64,000 nucleotides of DNA from Anaerolinea thermophila (GTDB lineage Bacteria; Chloroflexota; Anaerolineae; Anaerolineales; Anaerolineaceae). The position numbers and the translations under genes were made by a program. Under the pieces are notes generated by a model. The model made no database searches and was not told the origin of the DNA. It was given only the letters and a program-made list of their open reading frames with translations. This document shows, in pieces, positions 38,707-47,323 of this stretch. Position 1 is the first letter of the stretch, and each line of letters opens with the position of its first letter. The stretch spans positions 1 to 64,000 of the forward strand of contig NZ_DYHZ01000003.1 of the NCBI RefSeq assembly GCF_020723905.1, read 5' to 3'.

Positions 38707-41117
38707 TATGGGGATTGAGGGGATTTTTCAATCTGGAAGGAGAGAATGATCTTTTCTACCCACGCTTTTTGCTGGGTATTTGATGGCAAATAATCAATAC
38801 TGAGCGCTTTTCCCTCCTCCTTCAAATGGATCCAGTACGTATCACTGAGAACTGTCTGGTCGGTATCTTTGAACGTAGTGAGGTGATACACGGGAATTCC
38901 GGAAACAGTTTGAAAATCAGCAGGCGGACTTTGGATAAGACTGGAAATGAGAAATTCGCTGTAACGGATATTGATCAAGACCTTTGAAGAATCCAGTGCA
39001 ATCCAACCCACCGGGCCAGAGCGGTAAAAGTTGGTTATAGACAAAGTAGGAGTTGGGGTATCATAGATCCAGATTTGCCATCCAAAAGGCACTAAAAAAG
39101 ATCCCAGTGGCACTCCGGGGGCTGGGATCCGCACCGGATTTGAGGCAAAAATGGTTTCAACCGGAAAAGCAGGTGCAAGGTTTTGTGACTGAGATTGAAT
39201 GGATGAAAAGGTCCCCAAAAGAATGCCATCATTAACAAGCACTTCAACTTGCTGTGGATCCTCCACAGGCAATTTCCAGATTCTTCCGGGGGTGTGAAAC
39301 GTTTCGCCGAGGAGCAAAAGATTTTGCTCTGCTGTCCAATCAGCCTTCTGGATGGAGGGAAACTCTGTTGTCCAGAGGTTATTTTCCCAGTCAGTAGTGT
39401 CTTTCAGGATCAAAAAACCCTCTTTGAGATCCTCTCGCACAGTGCGAGAAATCAGTACCCTGTAATGATCAGGAGATAAGAAAATTCGTTCGTTTTGATG
39501 GGAGATAACCGGAGCCTTATTCAGATAACTGCTTCCAAACAAAGCCAGCATGGTGGTAAGCGTTTGTTCTTCATGGAATGTTGGAGGACTCCATAAAGGC
39601 ATTTCCCGGGAAGAGACATATTTCCCAACCGGTATCTCACTTTCAGAAGGCTCGAGTTCGGCAAGGAGAGTGTCGTCTATGGAATAAGCCAGTTTCCATC
39701 TCGGCACCCACAGTTGGTCGCTCCGGGTTGTCCACAGTAACCGGTAATCACCCATTACAGGCAGTGAATTGCTCTTTGTTTCGTTTTTTGAAGTCAATAC
39801 AATCCGTTTTGTTCCGCTGCGATCTAATAAGCCCAAATACACTTCACCTGACGGTAAACCAGAGGGAGACAGGTACAACACTGCCATCCATTTGTCATTG
39901 GGAGACAGGGATATACTTAGAACCTTACCAGGGAGTCTGGCAAATGGAACCGTGTTACCGCGTTCAATAGAGTAATCGCTGATGGTGCGAGGAGCATCAA
40001 TCCCCGCAAGGAAGAGGTGTTTTCCATCTTTTGACCATGAAAGGGGTACTGGAGAAGACGCAATGGGAATGGTTGTCTTACTACCATCGGTAGCAACCAG
40101 CCACAAAGTTTGATCTTGAGGACAATTCACAACCAGCCAGTTTCCATCTGGGGAAAGCACTGGCGGGGTGAGAGTGAATTCCTCCGATGGTTGAAAAAAA
40201 CCGGACTCGGTGAGAACGGTTTCTGTTTCTGTTGCGAGATCTAGTATTCGAATGCTTCCATCCCATCCCACGTAAAGCACTCGATCTTCTGAAGACCCGG
40301 CTGGAGGAATGGTAGACTTTTCTGGTTCAACAGTCGGTGTGACTTCGTTCATGAAAATTGGTGTGGATGCAGGGCTGAAGGGGGAAAAGGCTCCAGATGG
40401 ACCGCTTAAGCGCAAAATGGTCCAGAAGAGAATAATTACGAAAAGAATTATGGGTAATGCCCTCGAGAGGAAACCAAATATTTTTTCATGCAGGTACTCA
40501 ACTCGCCAGAAGAATAACCTGAAAGTGAACAGAAATTCATTTGAGGGTTTCTGGGCAAGGATGGAGCGAATTTCTTGTTCCAGATGCTGGGTGAAGTACC
40601 CTACCGGCATTAATAAATCTTGAAGTGTGCGCAGATGGGTATATTGAGAAATAAGTCTGGAAAGATTGGCTTGCGTATCAATGGGTTGCCAGCCAAGCAC
40701 AGCCGCAATCTGATCTACCTCCAGTGAGGTAAATAAAGCCATTGCCAGCCCATCTGCGTATTTTCGAGGAAGTTGTTTCCACTGCTCAGCATGCTCCTGG
40801 ATGCGGGCAAAGAAGGTCAATTGTTGTTGTGTGGGTAAAGAAAGCCCATTCTCTGGAGGGGGTTCATAAGCAGGATGCCGTTTGAGAGTGGCTACAGCAA
40901 TCTGAAAAAGCCATTCCTGATGGGATGTCTTTGAGTCCTTTCGATGGCTCCACGCCCTTGCCGCCTGCAAAAAGACAAATCGGGTGAGTTCTTGAGCCTC
41001 TTGCCAGTCCCCACACCGGGCAAGGAAGTATCGGAATACCTCCTGAACTGTATGATGATACAGTCGGATGAATTCTTCCGATTTCCCACGCAAGGGAACA
41101 TTTAAAGACCCAAACAT
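38706..41117 (-). CDS. ECF-sigma-like domain fused through a membrane helix to a beta-propeller
   Basis: 803 aa. Residues 1-165 resemble an ECF sigma factor. Region 2-like helices (FIRLYHHTVQEVFRYFLARC, then EAQELTRFVFLQAARAW) come first, followed by a region-4-like helix-turn-helix (YADGLAMALFTSLEVDQIAAVLG). A single transmembrane helix follows (ALPIILFVIILFWTILRL, about 220-240). The rest, from about 270, has repeated blades such as LSPDGNWLVVNCP, WSKDGKHLFLAG and LSPNDKWMAVLY, a TolB/WD40-like propeller that would lie outside the membrane. Fusion of a sigma-like domain to an external sensor suggests a one-protein signalling device, or a sigma fold retained for protein contact. Functional transcription is not shown. 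No clear ribosome site. Confidence 0.75.
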   Translation of the reverse strand: MFGSLNVPLRGKSEEFIRLYHHTVQEVFRYFLARCGDWQEAQELTRFVFLQAARAWSHRKDSKTSHQEWLFQIAVATLKRHPAYEPPPENGLSLPTQQQLTFFARIQEHAEQWKQLPRKYADGLAMALFTSLEVDQIAAVLGWQPIDTQANLSRLISQYTHLRTLQDLLMPVGYFTQHLEQEIRSILAQKPSNEFLFTFRLFFWRVEYLHEKIFGFLSRALPIILFVIILFWTILRLSGPSGAFSPFSPASTPIFMNEVTPTVEPEKSTIPPAGSSEDRVLYVGWDGSIRILDLATETETVLTESGFFQPSEEFTLTPPVLSPDGNWLVVNCPQDQTLWLVATDGSKTTIPIASSPVPLSWSKDGKHLFLAGIDAPRTISDYSIERGNTVPFARLPGKVLSISLSPNDKWMAVLYLSPSGLPSGEVYLGLLDRSGTKRIVLTSKNETKSNSLPVMGDYRLLWTTRSDQLWVPRWKLAYSIDDTLLAELEPSESEIPVGKYVSSREMPLWSPPTFHEEQTLTTMLALFGSSYLNKAPVISHQNERIFLSPDHYRVLISRTVREDLKEGFLILKDTTDWENNLWTTEFPSIQKADWTAEQNLLLLGETFHTPGRIWKLPVEDPQQVEVLVNDGILLGTFSSIQSQSQNLAPAFPVETIFASNPVRIPAPGVPLGSFLVPFGWQIWIYDTPTPTLSITNFYRSGPVGWIALDSSKVLINIRYSEFLISSLIQSPPADFQTVSGIPVYHLTTFKDTDQTVLSDTYWIHLKEEGKALSIDYLPSNTQQKAWVEKIILSFQIEKSPQSP

Positions 41118-41183
41118 GATTGACTCTGATCCTGTACAGGATTATAGCGGTTTTTGGGGTGTTATCCAAATGCCTGTATCAAC

Positions 41184-42599
41184 CTAGGGAGTGGGGGTGG
41201 ACTGGGAGCGGAAAAGCTCATATTCTGCTAACGTTTTGAGTTCAGCCACGACATCTTCAACCGATTGACCTTCTGCCAGGTGAAAAACTTGCCAGAATGC
41301 ATCTTGAATCGGGCGACGAATCACCAGCCAATCCGGATTGCCAGGTAAAGGAATAAGGGAGGCTTCTCCTTCAAAGTGCTTTTGCAGTTCTGGGAGAAGG
41401 AGAGAGTCTTTGAATGGGTTTTCCAAAGAAATACCGCCATAAACTCTGGTGATTTCCATCTGTCTGGTATTTTCCGTGAGCCATCGTATCCACAACCATC
41501 CCGCCATTTGAAGGTGAGGGTCATTCTTCAACAAACCGTATGAGTAACCGGTGGTCAGGTAAAACGGTTTTCCATCCTCTTGTGGAAAGGGGATCAATAA
41601 CCATTCATCTTTGCTTTCGGTACTCTGTTGATATCCCTGTTGAAAGGAAAGGTCTTGAAGAGAACCGATATAAAACAACGTGTAGCGGTCTGAAAAATAT
41701 CCGTAAGGAGAAGGATTCAGCCCCTGCCAGAGGCATCCCTGGGCTTGCATGTTTCGCAGGAACTTGAGGGTGTCGTTCACTTCGGTTTGATTAAATTGAA
41801 TGGGTTCACCGGGTTTCTCAGGTAATACTCTGGCATTGAATGCGTACCACCATACCAGGTCATGGAATGGTTCAGTTGATAACAACCATCCTCCAGTTCC
41901 TCGTTTTTCCAGATAGACGCTTCGATTGTTCTGACGCGCGGCAGCGCAGGCTTGCTCGAGCAACTCCTGGGGGGTTGTGGGCGCTTCCGGATAGCCCAAT
42001 TCATTTGCCCAGGTGCGGTTATAAACCATCCCATACACAGTTCGCAGTGCCGGAAAACCACTTTGCGCTCCTGAAAACCGATCCTGAAGCCAGAACATTT
42101 CATGGATTTCCTGCTGTTCTGTTTCGGAAAGTCCCCACTCATGGAGAGAGAGATATCCATCTAATGGTGTAATCCATCCTACATTCAGTCCGAAAGACAG
42201 GTATTCCGGTGGGGCTAAAATGACCTGGGGGTTCTCGGATTGTATCAAAGCGGGCAATGAATCCATACCGCCAGAACTCAAAACCCTGACCTTCATCCCG
42301 AAGGGGTTTTCCTGGTTAAACCGCATGCTCCATTCTTCATATTGCCCGGCAAGAGCCCCAGTAAAGGGATGTAAAAACAGGATTTCACTCCCCTTGAGTG
42401 TATTCACATCGACACGGTACTCCAGCGGAACTTCAGGGGTAAACGTAGGGGTTGGTTGGGGGGTAGGGGTGATGGCTCCTGGGCTGGGTTCCCGGGTGAT
42501 GGAGGGCGGATTGACCGTTGGAGTTGTACAGCCAGAGATGACTGCCAGAATCACAATAAACAGAAATAAACGAATTCTTTTGGGGTAAACCCTGTTCAT
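41184..42599 (-). CDS. Extracellular solute-binding lipoprotein (ABC type)
   Basis: 471 aa from ATG 42599. The frame extends upstream to 42833, but only the internal start gives a signal peptide with lipobox AVISGC. A Thr/Pro-rich linker with TPTPQPTPTFTP follows the Cys, as in many Chloroflexota lipoproteins. The body reads like family 1 sugar-binding proteins: LHPFTGALAGQYEEWSMRFN, later FGLNVGWITPLDGYL, TVYGMVYNRTWANELGYPEAP and YFSDRYTLFYIGS. Permease and ATPase genes are absent nearby, so its partner transporter is elsewhere. No ribosome site is clear. Confidence 0.82.
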   Translation of the reverse strand: MNRVYPKRIRLFLFIVILAVISGCTTPTVNPPSITREPSPGAITPTPQPTPTFTPEVPLEYRVDVNTLKGSEILFLHPFTGALAGQYEEWSMRFNQENPFGMKVRVLSSGGMDSLPALIQSENPQVILAPPEYLSFGLNVGWITPLDGYLSLHEWGLSETEQQEIHEMFWLQDRFSGAQSGFPALRTVYGMVYNRTWANELGYPEAPTTPQELLEQACAAARQNNRSVYLEKRGTGGWLLSTEPFHDLVWWYAFNARVLPEKPGEPIQFNQTEVNDTLKFLRNMQAQGCLWQGLNPSPYGYFSDRYTLFYIGSLQDLSFQQGYQQSTESKDEWLLIPFPQEDGKPFYLTTGYSYGLLKNDPHLQMAGWLWIRWLTENTRQMEITRVYGGISLENPFKDSLLLPELQKHFEGEASLIPLPGNPDWLVIRRPIQDAFWQVFHLAEGQSVEDVVAELKTLAEYELFRSQSTPTP

Positions 42600-42621
42600 A
42601 GGAGATAGTTTACTGGATACG

Positions 42622-42665
42622 AAGAAATTACACCAGAGCCAGTTGGTTCTCTGGTGTAATTTCTT
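42622..42665. terminator. Perfect 17-bp inverted repeat between two lipoprotein genes
   Basis: AAGAAATTACACCAGAG (42622-42638) pairs base for base with CTCTGGTGTAATTTCTT (42649-42665) around a 10-base loop. It lies 14 bp past the end of the tandem-repeat lipoprotein gene (minus strand). The U-tract is short, so it is a terminator by position more than by textbook form. It could also stabilise mRNA ends. Confidence 0.65.
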
Positions 42666-42679
42666 ATTAGAAACGGGGG

Positions 42680-43336
42680 TTATCTTTTCGCTTGAAGGAT
42701 TCGAGATCCATCTCGATTCGTGTGCAGTGTAACTTTCTTTCCCTGAACCTCGACGAGAATACGATATCCTGGCGTAATCACCTGCAGGCACATTTGATCC
42801 GGTTGGGAGATACCCAGACAGGAATCGGGCCATTCTACTTCCTGAATTTGAAGGATGTTAATCTGACTTTCATTTGCGCCAAAGGATTCCATCAAAAATG
42901 TTTTTACTTTTTCGGATATATCTACCATAGGGACGTCTCCAACAACTCGTATGGTTGTGCCATCTTGATTGGTATGAATCACTACGGTTTTGCCATCAAC
43001 CAGGAGGTGAATGCGGTAACCACTGACGATCATTTCAGCGCAAACCTCATCGGGTTGAGGTAATTCAAGACATGCATTAGCCCATTCTCTTTTTTCTACT
43101 TCTTGGATTTTGAGTTTCTCTCTGGGGACATTGAGCACTTCAGATGCCTTTTGAAGGGTATTCTCCATTGCCTTTTCTTCAGTGATTGTATCGGGTGCTG
43201 GATAGGGCTCTGTGGATCCATTGGGTACATCTCCTGATGGATAAGGAGAGGGTGTAACGGAAGATGAACTCTGTGGCTGACATGCAGAAATGAGTAGCCC
43301 AAAAATGATAATCATTATGATCCAGGATTTTGGCAT
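42680..43336 (-). CDS. Lipoprotein with two tandem Cys-containing repeats, function unknown
   Basis: 218 aa from ATG 43336, with GGAGGT five bases upstream; the frame opens at 43348. A signal peptide with lipobox LLISACQ is followed by a Ser/Pro/Tyr-rich linker. Two copies of a domain of about 65 residues follow. The first has IQEVEKREWANACLELPQPDEVCAEMIVSGYRI and the second a matching segment with WPDSCLGISQPDQMCLQVITPGYRI. Each has two cysteines that could form a disulfide, and each ends in VxxHTNxDG. I do not recognise the family. It is surface-anchored by the lipobox. Confidence 0.8.
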   Translation of the reverse strand: MPKSWIIMIIIFGLLISACQPQSSSSVTPSPYPSGDVPNGSTEPYPAPDTITEEKAMENTLQKASEVLNVPREKLKIQEVEKREWANACLELPQPDEVCAEMIVSGYRIHLLVDGKTVVIHTNQDGTTIRVVGDVPMVDISEKVKTFLMESFGANESQINILQIQEVEWPDSCLGISQPDQMCLQVITPGYRILVEVQGKKVTLHTNRDGSRILQAKR

Positions 43337-43361
43337 TTTTACCTCCAATTGTTTTACTTAC

Positions 43362-43377
43362 TAAACCAGACGGTTTA
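43362..43377. promoter_or_regulatory. TetR-like palindrome upstream of the repeat lipoprotein
   Basis: TAAACC-AGAC-GGTTTA is a perfect inverted repeat lying 26 bp before the lipoprotein start on the minus strand. Its form is like TetR-family operators, but no TetR gene is in the window. Confidence 0.3.
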
Positions 43378-43486
43378 AAGGATAAAAAGTTCCCAAAGGG
43401 TTTTTATGGAAACAACCAATTTGTGAACCTTTTAGATGTGCCTGGAAATATGACTGCAGTCACCCTTCAGGTGAAATCGGGAAGAG

Positions 43487-43492
43487 TATAAT
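43487..43492 (+). promoter_or_regulatory. -10 element of the degV gene
   Basis: A consensus TATAAT 40 bp before the degV start codon. The expected -35 region (CCTTCA) is weak. Confidence 0.45.
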
Positions 43493-43531
43493 ATTTCCAA
43501 AATTCCTAATAAAGAAAGCGCGTATATATAT

Positions 43532-44392
43532 ATGAAATACCCCATTGCACTGATTACCGACAGCACCTGTGACATCCCTCAAGCCTGGCGGGAAGAAAAC
43601 GAAATTTCCGTTGTTCCTCTAACAATTCACTTCGGGAATGAAACTTTTCTGGATGGGGTTACCTTATCCCCTGAAGCCTTTTACGAAAGGCTGGAACGGG
43701 AAGCCGTTCATCCAACTACATCCCAACCATCTCCCCAGGATTTTTTGAATGTATATCAGAAAGTCCGTGCCGAAGGTGCGCAGGAAATCATTGTTTTTAC
43801 TATTTCCAGCGCAATGAGTGGAACCATTGAGTCGGCTCGCCTTGCCGCGCAGGATTTTCCTGTACCCATTCACATTGTGGACAGTAAAAACAACTCGATG
43901 GGATTGGGCTGGCAGGTGATTGCTGCTGCGCGAGCGCGTGAAAAAGGCGCAAATGCTCAGGAAATGATGGCGGTGGCTACAAAAGTTCGTGAAAAAATGG
44001 TTTACTATGTGTCCCTAAATACCATGAAGTACCTTGAAAAAGGGGGACGGATTGGGAAGGCAACCAAATTTCTTGCGTCATTATTACAAATTAAACCCTT
44101 AATTTATGTAGATCCCGCCACTGGTGTTGTCCATCCTTCTATACCAGCGCGTTCTCGCAATGCCGCTATTGATGGACTGTTTAAGGAATTTTTTAAGCAC
44201 ATGGATACCAGCAAGCCGATGCATATTACAGTTTTACACAACGCTGCCAGAGACGAGGCAGAGGCTCTTGCTGAACGGGTAAAAGAGACGTTCCATCCTG
44301 CCGAACTCTTCATCACAATTGTCAGCCCTGTATTGGGAGCCCATACCGGGCCCAAAGCAATTGCGCTATGTGGTTATTCGGAGCCGGATTAA
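43532..44392 (+). CDS. DegV-family fatty-acid-binding protein
   Basis: 286 aa. LITDSTCDIPQAW at the N-terminus, then HPTTSQPSPQDF, IFTISSAMSGTIESARLA, VDSKNNSMGLGWQV and LEKGGRIGKATKFLASLLQIKPL are classic DegV blocks. The family binds fatty acids and, in some bacteria, presents them to fatty-acid kinase FakA. No fakA is seen here. The stop overlaps the convergent HAD gene by 4 bp. Confidence 0.95.
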   Translation: MKYPIALITDSTCDIPQAWREENEISVVPLTIHFGNETFLDGVTLSPEAFYERLEREAVHPTTSQPSPQDFLNVYQKVRAEGAQEIIVFTISSAMSGTIESARLAAQDFPVPIHIVDSKNNSMGLGWQVIAAARAREKGANAQEMMAVATKVREKMVYYVSLNTMKYLEKGGRIGKATKFLASLLQIKPLIYVDPATGVVHPSIPARSRNAAIDGLFKEFFKHMDTSKPMHITVLHNAARDEAEALAERVKETFHPAELFITIVSPVLGAHTGPKAIALCGYSEPD

Positions 44393-45069
44393 TCGGGATG
44401 TATTGGGGAGCGGTCACACTCCTTTTCCAGAATCTCAACCACATCCGCCAGGGTGTTTACCTGACGCCATACCAGACTTAAGGCCTGTGGCGAAATGGGT
44501 TGAATGTCCGGAATGTGAATGCATCGAATTCCCGCTGCGGAGGCTGCCTGGATTCCTGCTTCAGAGTCCTCAAGCACAACACAACTGGAAGGAGAAACTT
44601 CCAGTTTTTTTGCCGCAGTGAGGAATAGATCAGGCGCTGGCTTTCCACGTGCCACTTCGTCCCCTGTGACAATCACTTGGAAGAAATTAGACAGTCCTGC
44701 GGCTTTCAATTTTTTCTCTGCCAGACGGCAATAGGTTGAAGACGCAACTGCGGTTTTCAAACCGGTACGGGAAATATGAGCGGCTAACTTCTCCCATCCC
44801 GCCTTTGTAGGCATACCTTCCTGCTCGATGATTTCAAAGAAGCGTTTTTCCCGTTTTTGATACATTTCCTCAAATGGAAATTCCATTCCATAGGCTTGTC
44901 TAAGAATGGCTTTGACATCCTGTTCAGTTCTACCAATCATTTGATGGTAAATTTCTTCGCTCAAAGTGTAACCCGCATGAGCCATGACTTCAGACCATGA
45001 CCGTTGAGAGAGCCGTTCTGAGTCGATGAGTAATCCATCAAGATCAAATATTAATGCCTGAATGGTCAT
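44389..45069 (-). CDS. HAD-superfamily hydrolase, beta-phosphoglucomutase-like
   Basis: 226 aa. FDLDGLLIDSERL holds the nucleophile and acid Asp pair, AVASSTYCRLAEKKL is motif II, and GKPAPDLFLTAAKKL with VVLEDSEAGIQAA are motifs III and IV. The cap is of the beta-phosphoglucomutase/phosphatase type. The substrate is probably a sugar phosphate, but phosphatase and mutase activities cannot be separated by eye. It is divergent from the LacI regulator with 117 bp between, so it may be a target of that regulator. Confidence 0.9.
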   Translation of the reverse strand: MTIQALIFDLDGLLIDSERLSQRSWSEVMAHAGYTLSEEIYHQMIGRTEQDVKAILRQAYGMEFPFEEMYQKREKRFFEIIEQEGMPTKAGWEKLAAHISRTGLKTAVASSTYCRLAEKKLKAAGLSNFFQVIVTGDEVARGKPAPDLFLTAAKKLEVSPSSCVVLEDSEAGIQAASAAGIRCIHIPDIQPISPQALSLVWRQVNTLADVVEILEKECDRSPIHPD

Positions 45070-45186
45070 TCTCTACTCCGTTCCAAAGATGGTGTGATTA
45101 TAAATCAATTGAGAAAATATTCCTCACAGCAGCATGAGAATGTAGGATTATAATTAGAAAAATTTATGGCTCAGAGGTGAACTCTG

Positions 45187-46203
45187 GTGGTAGCGGCAAA
45201 TCGTCATCCAACATTACATGATGTTGCGCGTTTAGCGAATGTATCCCATCAAACGGTTTCTCGTGTCATTAACAACAGCCCCAATGTAGCCGATGATACC
45301 CGTGAGCGGGTTTTAGAAGCCATTCGAATTCTGGATTACCACCCCAATCGAGCGGCGCGAAGCCTGATTACAGGGCGTTCCCAGACCCTTTACCTGGTTC
45401 ACCTTAATCCTCGTTTCCTGACCCCGCTCCCTGCCATTATTCAACATGCAGATTCTCATGGATATCGAGTAGGACTCTCCATGATCAAAGAACCTGTTTC
45501 TCGGGAAGAGTTACAGGGATTATTGAATGAAGTTTCTTCCAGAATTGTGGACGGATTTCTCTTTATTGATCCTCAGGGAATTTATACTGCAGAAGAACTC
45601 AACCGCTTTTGTCGAGGCGTACCCTATATTCAGTTGGGTGGTGAGCCAGTAGATCACGTGCCTGCTGTACTGTTTGATCAGGAACAGGGAATGCGTGCAG
45701 TGCTTAGACATCTGGCTCAATTAGGACATCACAAAATTGCCGAAATCAGCGGGTTGATGGTGAACTACGATGCCAGAATGCGTCATCGCGCTGTGGAAGC
45801 GATTGCGGGGGAATATGGGCTTGAACTGGTTGCCTGGTTGGAAGGTGACTTCACTGTCCCCAGCGGTTACCGATTAACCCGTCAATTGCTTCAGAAAAAT
45901 GGTAAGCGCTTTACGGCGCTCATATGTGGCAATGACTTGATGGCTTTAGGGGCTTTACGCGCAATTCATGAATGTGGGTACCGGGTACCAAATGATATTT
46001 CTGTGGTAGGGTTCGATGATGAGTTGATTTCCTCCTTCTTTGAACCTCCACTTACAACCGTCAAACAAGATTATGATGAACAGGCACAAATCGGAATTGA
46101 ATACTTAATTAACCGGATTGACAAGAAGGATTTCACCATTGAGCATAAACGCATCTCTCCTCAACTGATCATTCGTTCCAGTACCAGTAAGGCTAATGGG
46201 TAG
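45187..46203 (+). CDS. LacI-family transcriptional regulator
   Basis: 338 aa with a GTG start and AGAGGTG seven bases upstream. The N-terminal helix-turn-helix reads TLHDVARLANVSHQTVSRVI with the hinge YHPNRAARSLITGRS. The ligand-binding domain follows, with GFLFIDPQG, AVLFDQEQGMRAVLRHLAQL, ICGNDLMALGALRAI and SVVGFDDELISSFFEPPLTT, typical of sugar-sensing members. A TATAAT lies at 45149-45154. Candidate targets are the divergent HAD gene and its own promoter. Confidence 0.95.
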   Translation: MVAANRHPTLHDVARLANVSHQTVSRVINNSPNVADDTRERVLEAIRILDYHPNRAARSLITGRSQTLYLVHLNPRFLTPLPAIIQHADSHGYRVGLSMIKEPVSREELQGLLNEVSSRIVDGFLFIDPQGIYTAEELNRFCRGVPYIQLGGEPVDHVPAVLFDQEQGMRAVLRHLAQLGHHKIAEISGLMVNYDARMRHRAVEAIAGEYGLELVAWLEGDFTVPSGYRLTRQLLQKNGKRFTALICGNDLMALGALRAIHECGYRVPNDISVVGFDDELISSFFEPPLTTVKQDYDEQAQIGIEYLINRIDKKDFTIEHKRISPQLIIRSSTSKANG

Positions 46204-46840
46204 GATACCACTCGCACCGGGTTGGTTTGGGAGAGGCTGTCAGTCTCTCCCATTCTTTTATGGCAAGGTCTTTTGACCAGTTGGTGCTTACGTGCTCTTT
46301 CAGGGCATCAACATTCAGAGGATAAGACAGAATCGGGCGATTGCCTAAGACCTGGCAGGTGGCGCTCAATATCCCCTTTAAGTCTTTGCCTGTAGAGTCG
46401 GAAATTTCTTTGGGAAACGCCGATTTAATTTCTTCCAGCCCTTTTTGATCCACGACAACAAAATATGCCCACTGATAGCCTTTCTTGCTGAGTTGTCGGG
46501 TAAACTTTTGAGCCAGTTTATCTTGCTTGATCTGGAAATTGCTCTGTAAATCCTTATGCAGGTCTTCTGAGGTGTCGATTCGCATCAAATGAAGTGCCGA
46601 TTGATTGGAAGACTGGTAACGCAGTACCATCCAGGCAGATTGGAAAGATGGTTTACTGGAGGAAAGCGAATCCACCTCAATGACCAGGTAATTCACTTGT
46701 GAGTTGCTGATATGCACCGCTGACGGGGAAGAAAAGTTCAACAGCCCTAATTGTTCCACCCGAATGGCAAACAGGAAACCGAACCATGCTGAGATGGTAA
46801 AAGCGACAATGAAGAAAATAGCCCATGGATGCTTGTTCAT
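46193..46840 (-). CDS. Membrane-anchored protein of unknown function
   Basis: 215 aa. An N-terminal membrane helix (WAIFFIVAFTISAWFGFLFA) is followed by an extracytoplasmic domain with VNYLVIEVDSL and SAWMVLRYQSS. The order of strands is faintly like an LCP (LytR-CpsA-Psr) domain, but the catalytic arginines are not evident, so I do not assign it. It is the last gene of the ftsZ operon, 12 bp after the 69-aa gene. Its end overlaps the convergent lacI-type gene by 11 bp. Confidence 0.7.
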   Translation of the reverse strand: MNKHPWAIFFIVAFTISAWFGFLFAIRVEQLGLLNFSSPSAVHISNSQVNYLVIEVDSLSSSKPSFQSAWMVLRYQSSNQSALHLMRIDTSEDLHKDLQSNFQIKQDKLAQKFTRQLSKKGYQWAYFVVVDQKGLEEIKSAFPKEISDSTGKDLKGILSATCQVLGNRPILSYPLNVDALKEHVSTNWSKDLAIKEWERLTASPKPTRCEWYPTH

Positions 46841-46852
46841 AGTCTTGGTGTC

Positions 46853-47062
46853 TCAAATAAGGAAAATGATCAGACAGAAACCTAAAACGAAGCCGGTGAA
46901 ACCGCATGAAAGGAGACCCACCAGCCATAACCATTCTTTGCTCTGATAAGAACCTGTCAGTGTAGATCGGACAAGAGCGCGGACAAAAGAAGAACGGCTT
47001 AATGCGGTGATGGCGATATTACAGGCCATTAATTCCAGGTGGTAGTGTAGATTGGCTTTCAT
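46853..47062 (-). CDS. Small membrane protein in ftsZ operon
   Basis: 69 aa. The N-terminal half is amphipathic and basic (ALSRSSFVRALVRSTLTG). The C-terminal half is one or two hydrophobic helices (WLWLVGLLSCGFTGFVLGFC). AGGAG lies nine bases before the ATG, supporting a real gene. It follows the 77-aa gene by 27 bp in the same operon. Function unknown; position suggests a cell-division or envelope link. Confidence 0.65.
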   Translation of the reverse strand: MKANLHYHLELMACNIAITALSRSSFVRALVRSTLTGSYQSKEWLWLVGLLSCGFTGFVLGFCLIIFLI

Positions 47063-47089
47063 AAACGCTCTCCTGAGGCAATGAATACG

Positions 47090-47323
47090 CTATTTTGAGG
47101 TGGTTAATTTGATGATTTTTCCATTTTGATCAACAACAGCCCGAACAGTTCTGGGAAGGGGATGCCCATCTGCGGTTTTAACGCTGGCTTTGAAGATCAA
47201 AAGATGACCGTCCGGGCGTTTCGTAACTTTTGGCGAAACCCCAGCCACTTCCGGAAATTGCCGGTAGACTTCTTTACAAATGGACGTCAGGAGGTGAGTT
47301 TCCATAGCCGCACGAATCCTCAT
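47090..47323 (-). CDS. Small protein next to ftsZ, function unknown
   Basis: 77 aa. A soluble alpha/beta pattern: ICKEVYRQFPEVAGVSPKV is a helix and loop, then HLLIFKASVKTADG, RTVRAVVDQNGKIIKLTTSK. The ATG directly follows the ftsZ TAA, so it is translationally coupled. A second in-frame ATG lies six codons in. I do not recognise the family. Confidence 0.65.
   Translation of the reverse strand: MRIRAAMETHLLTSICKEVYRQFPEVAGVSPKVTKRPDGHLLIFKASVKTADGHPLPRTVRAVVDQNGKIIKLTTSK

Noticed and set aside
42600-42833. Upstream extension of the solute-binding lipoprotein frame
   Set aside because: The extension has no signal peptide and runs through the 17-bp hairpin; the internal ATG at 42599 gives a proper lipobox.
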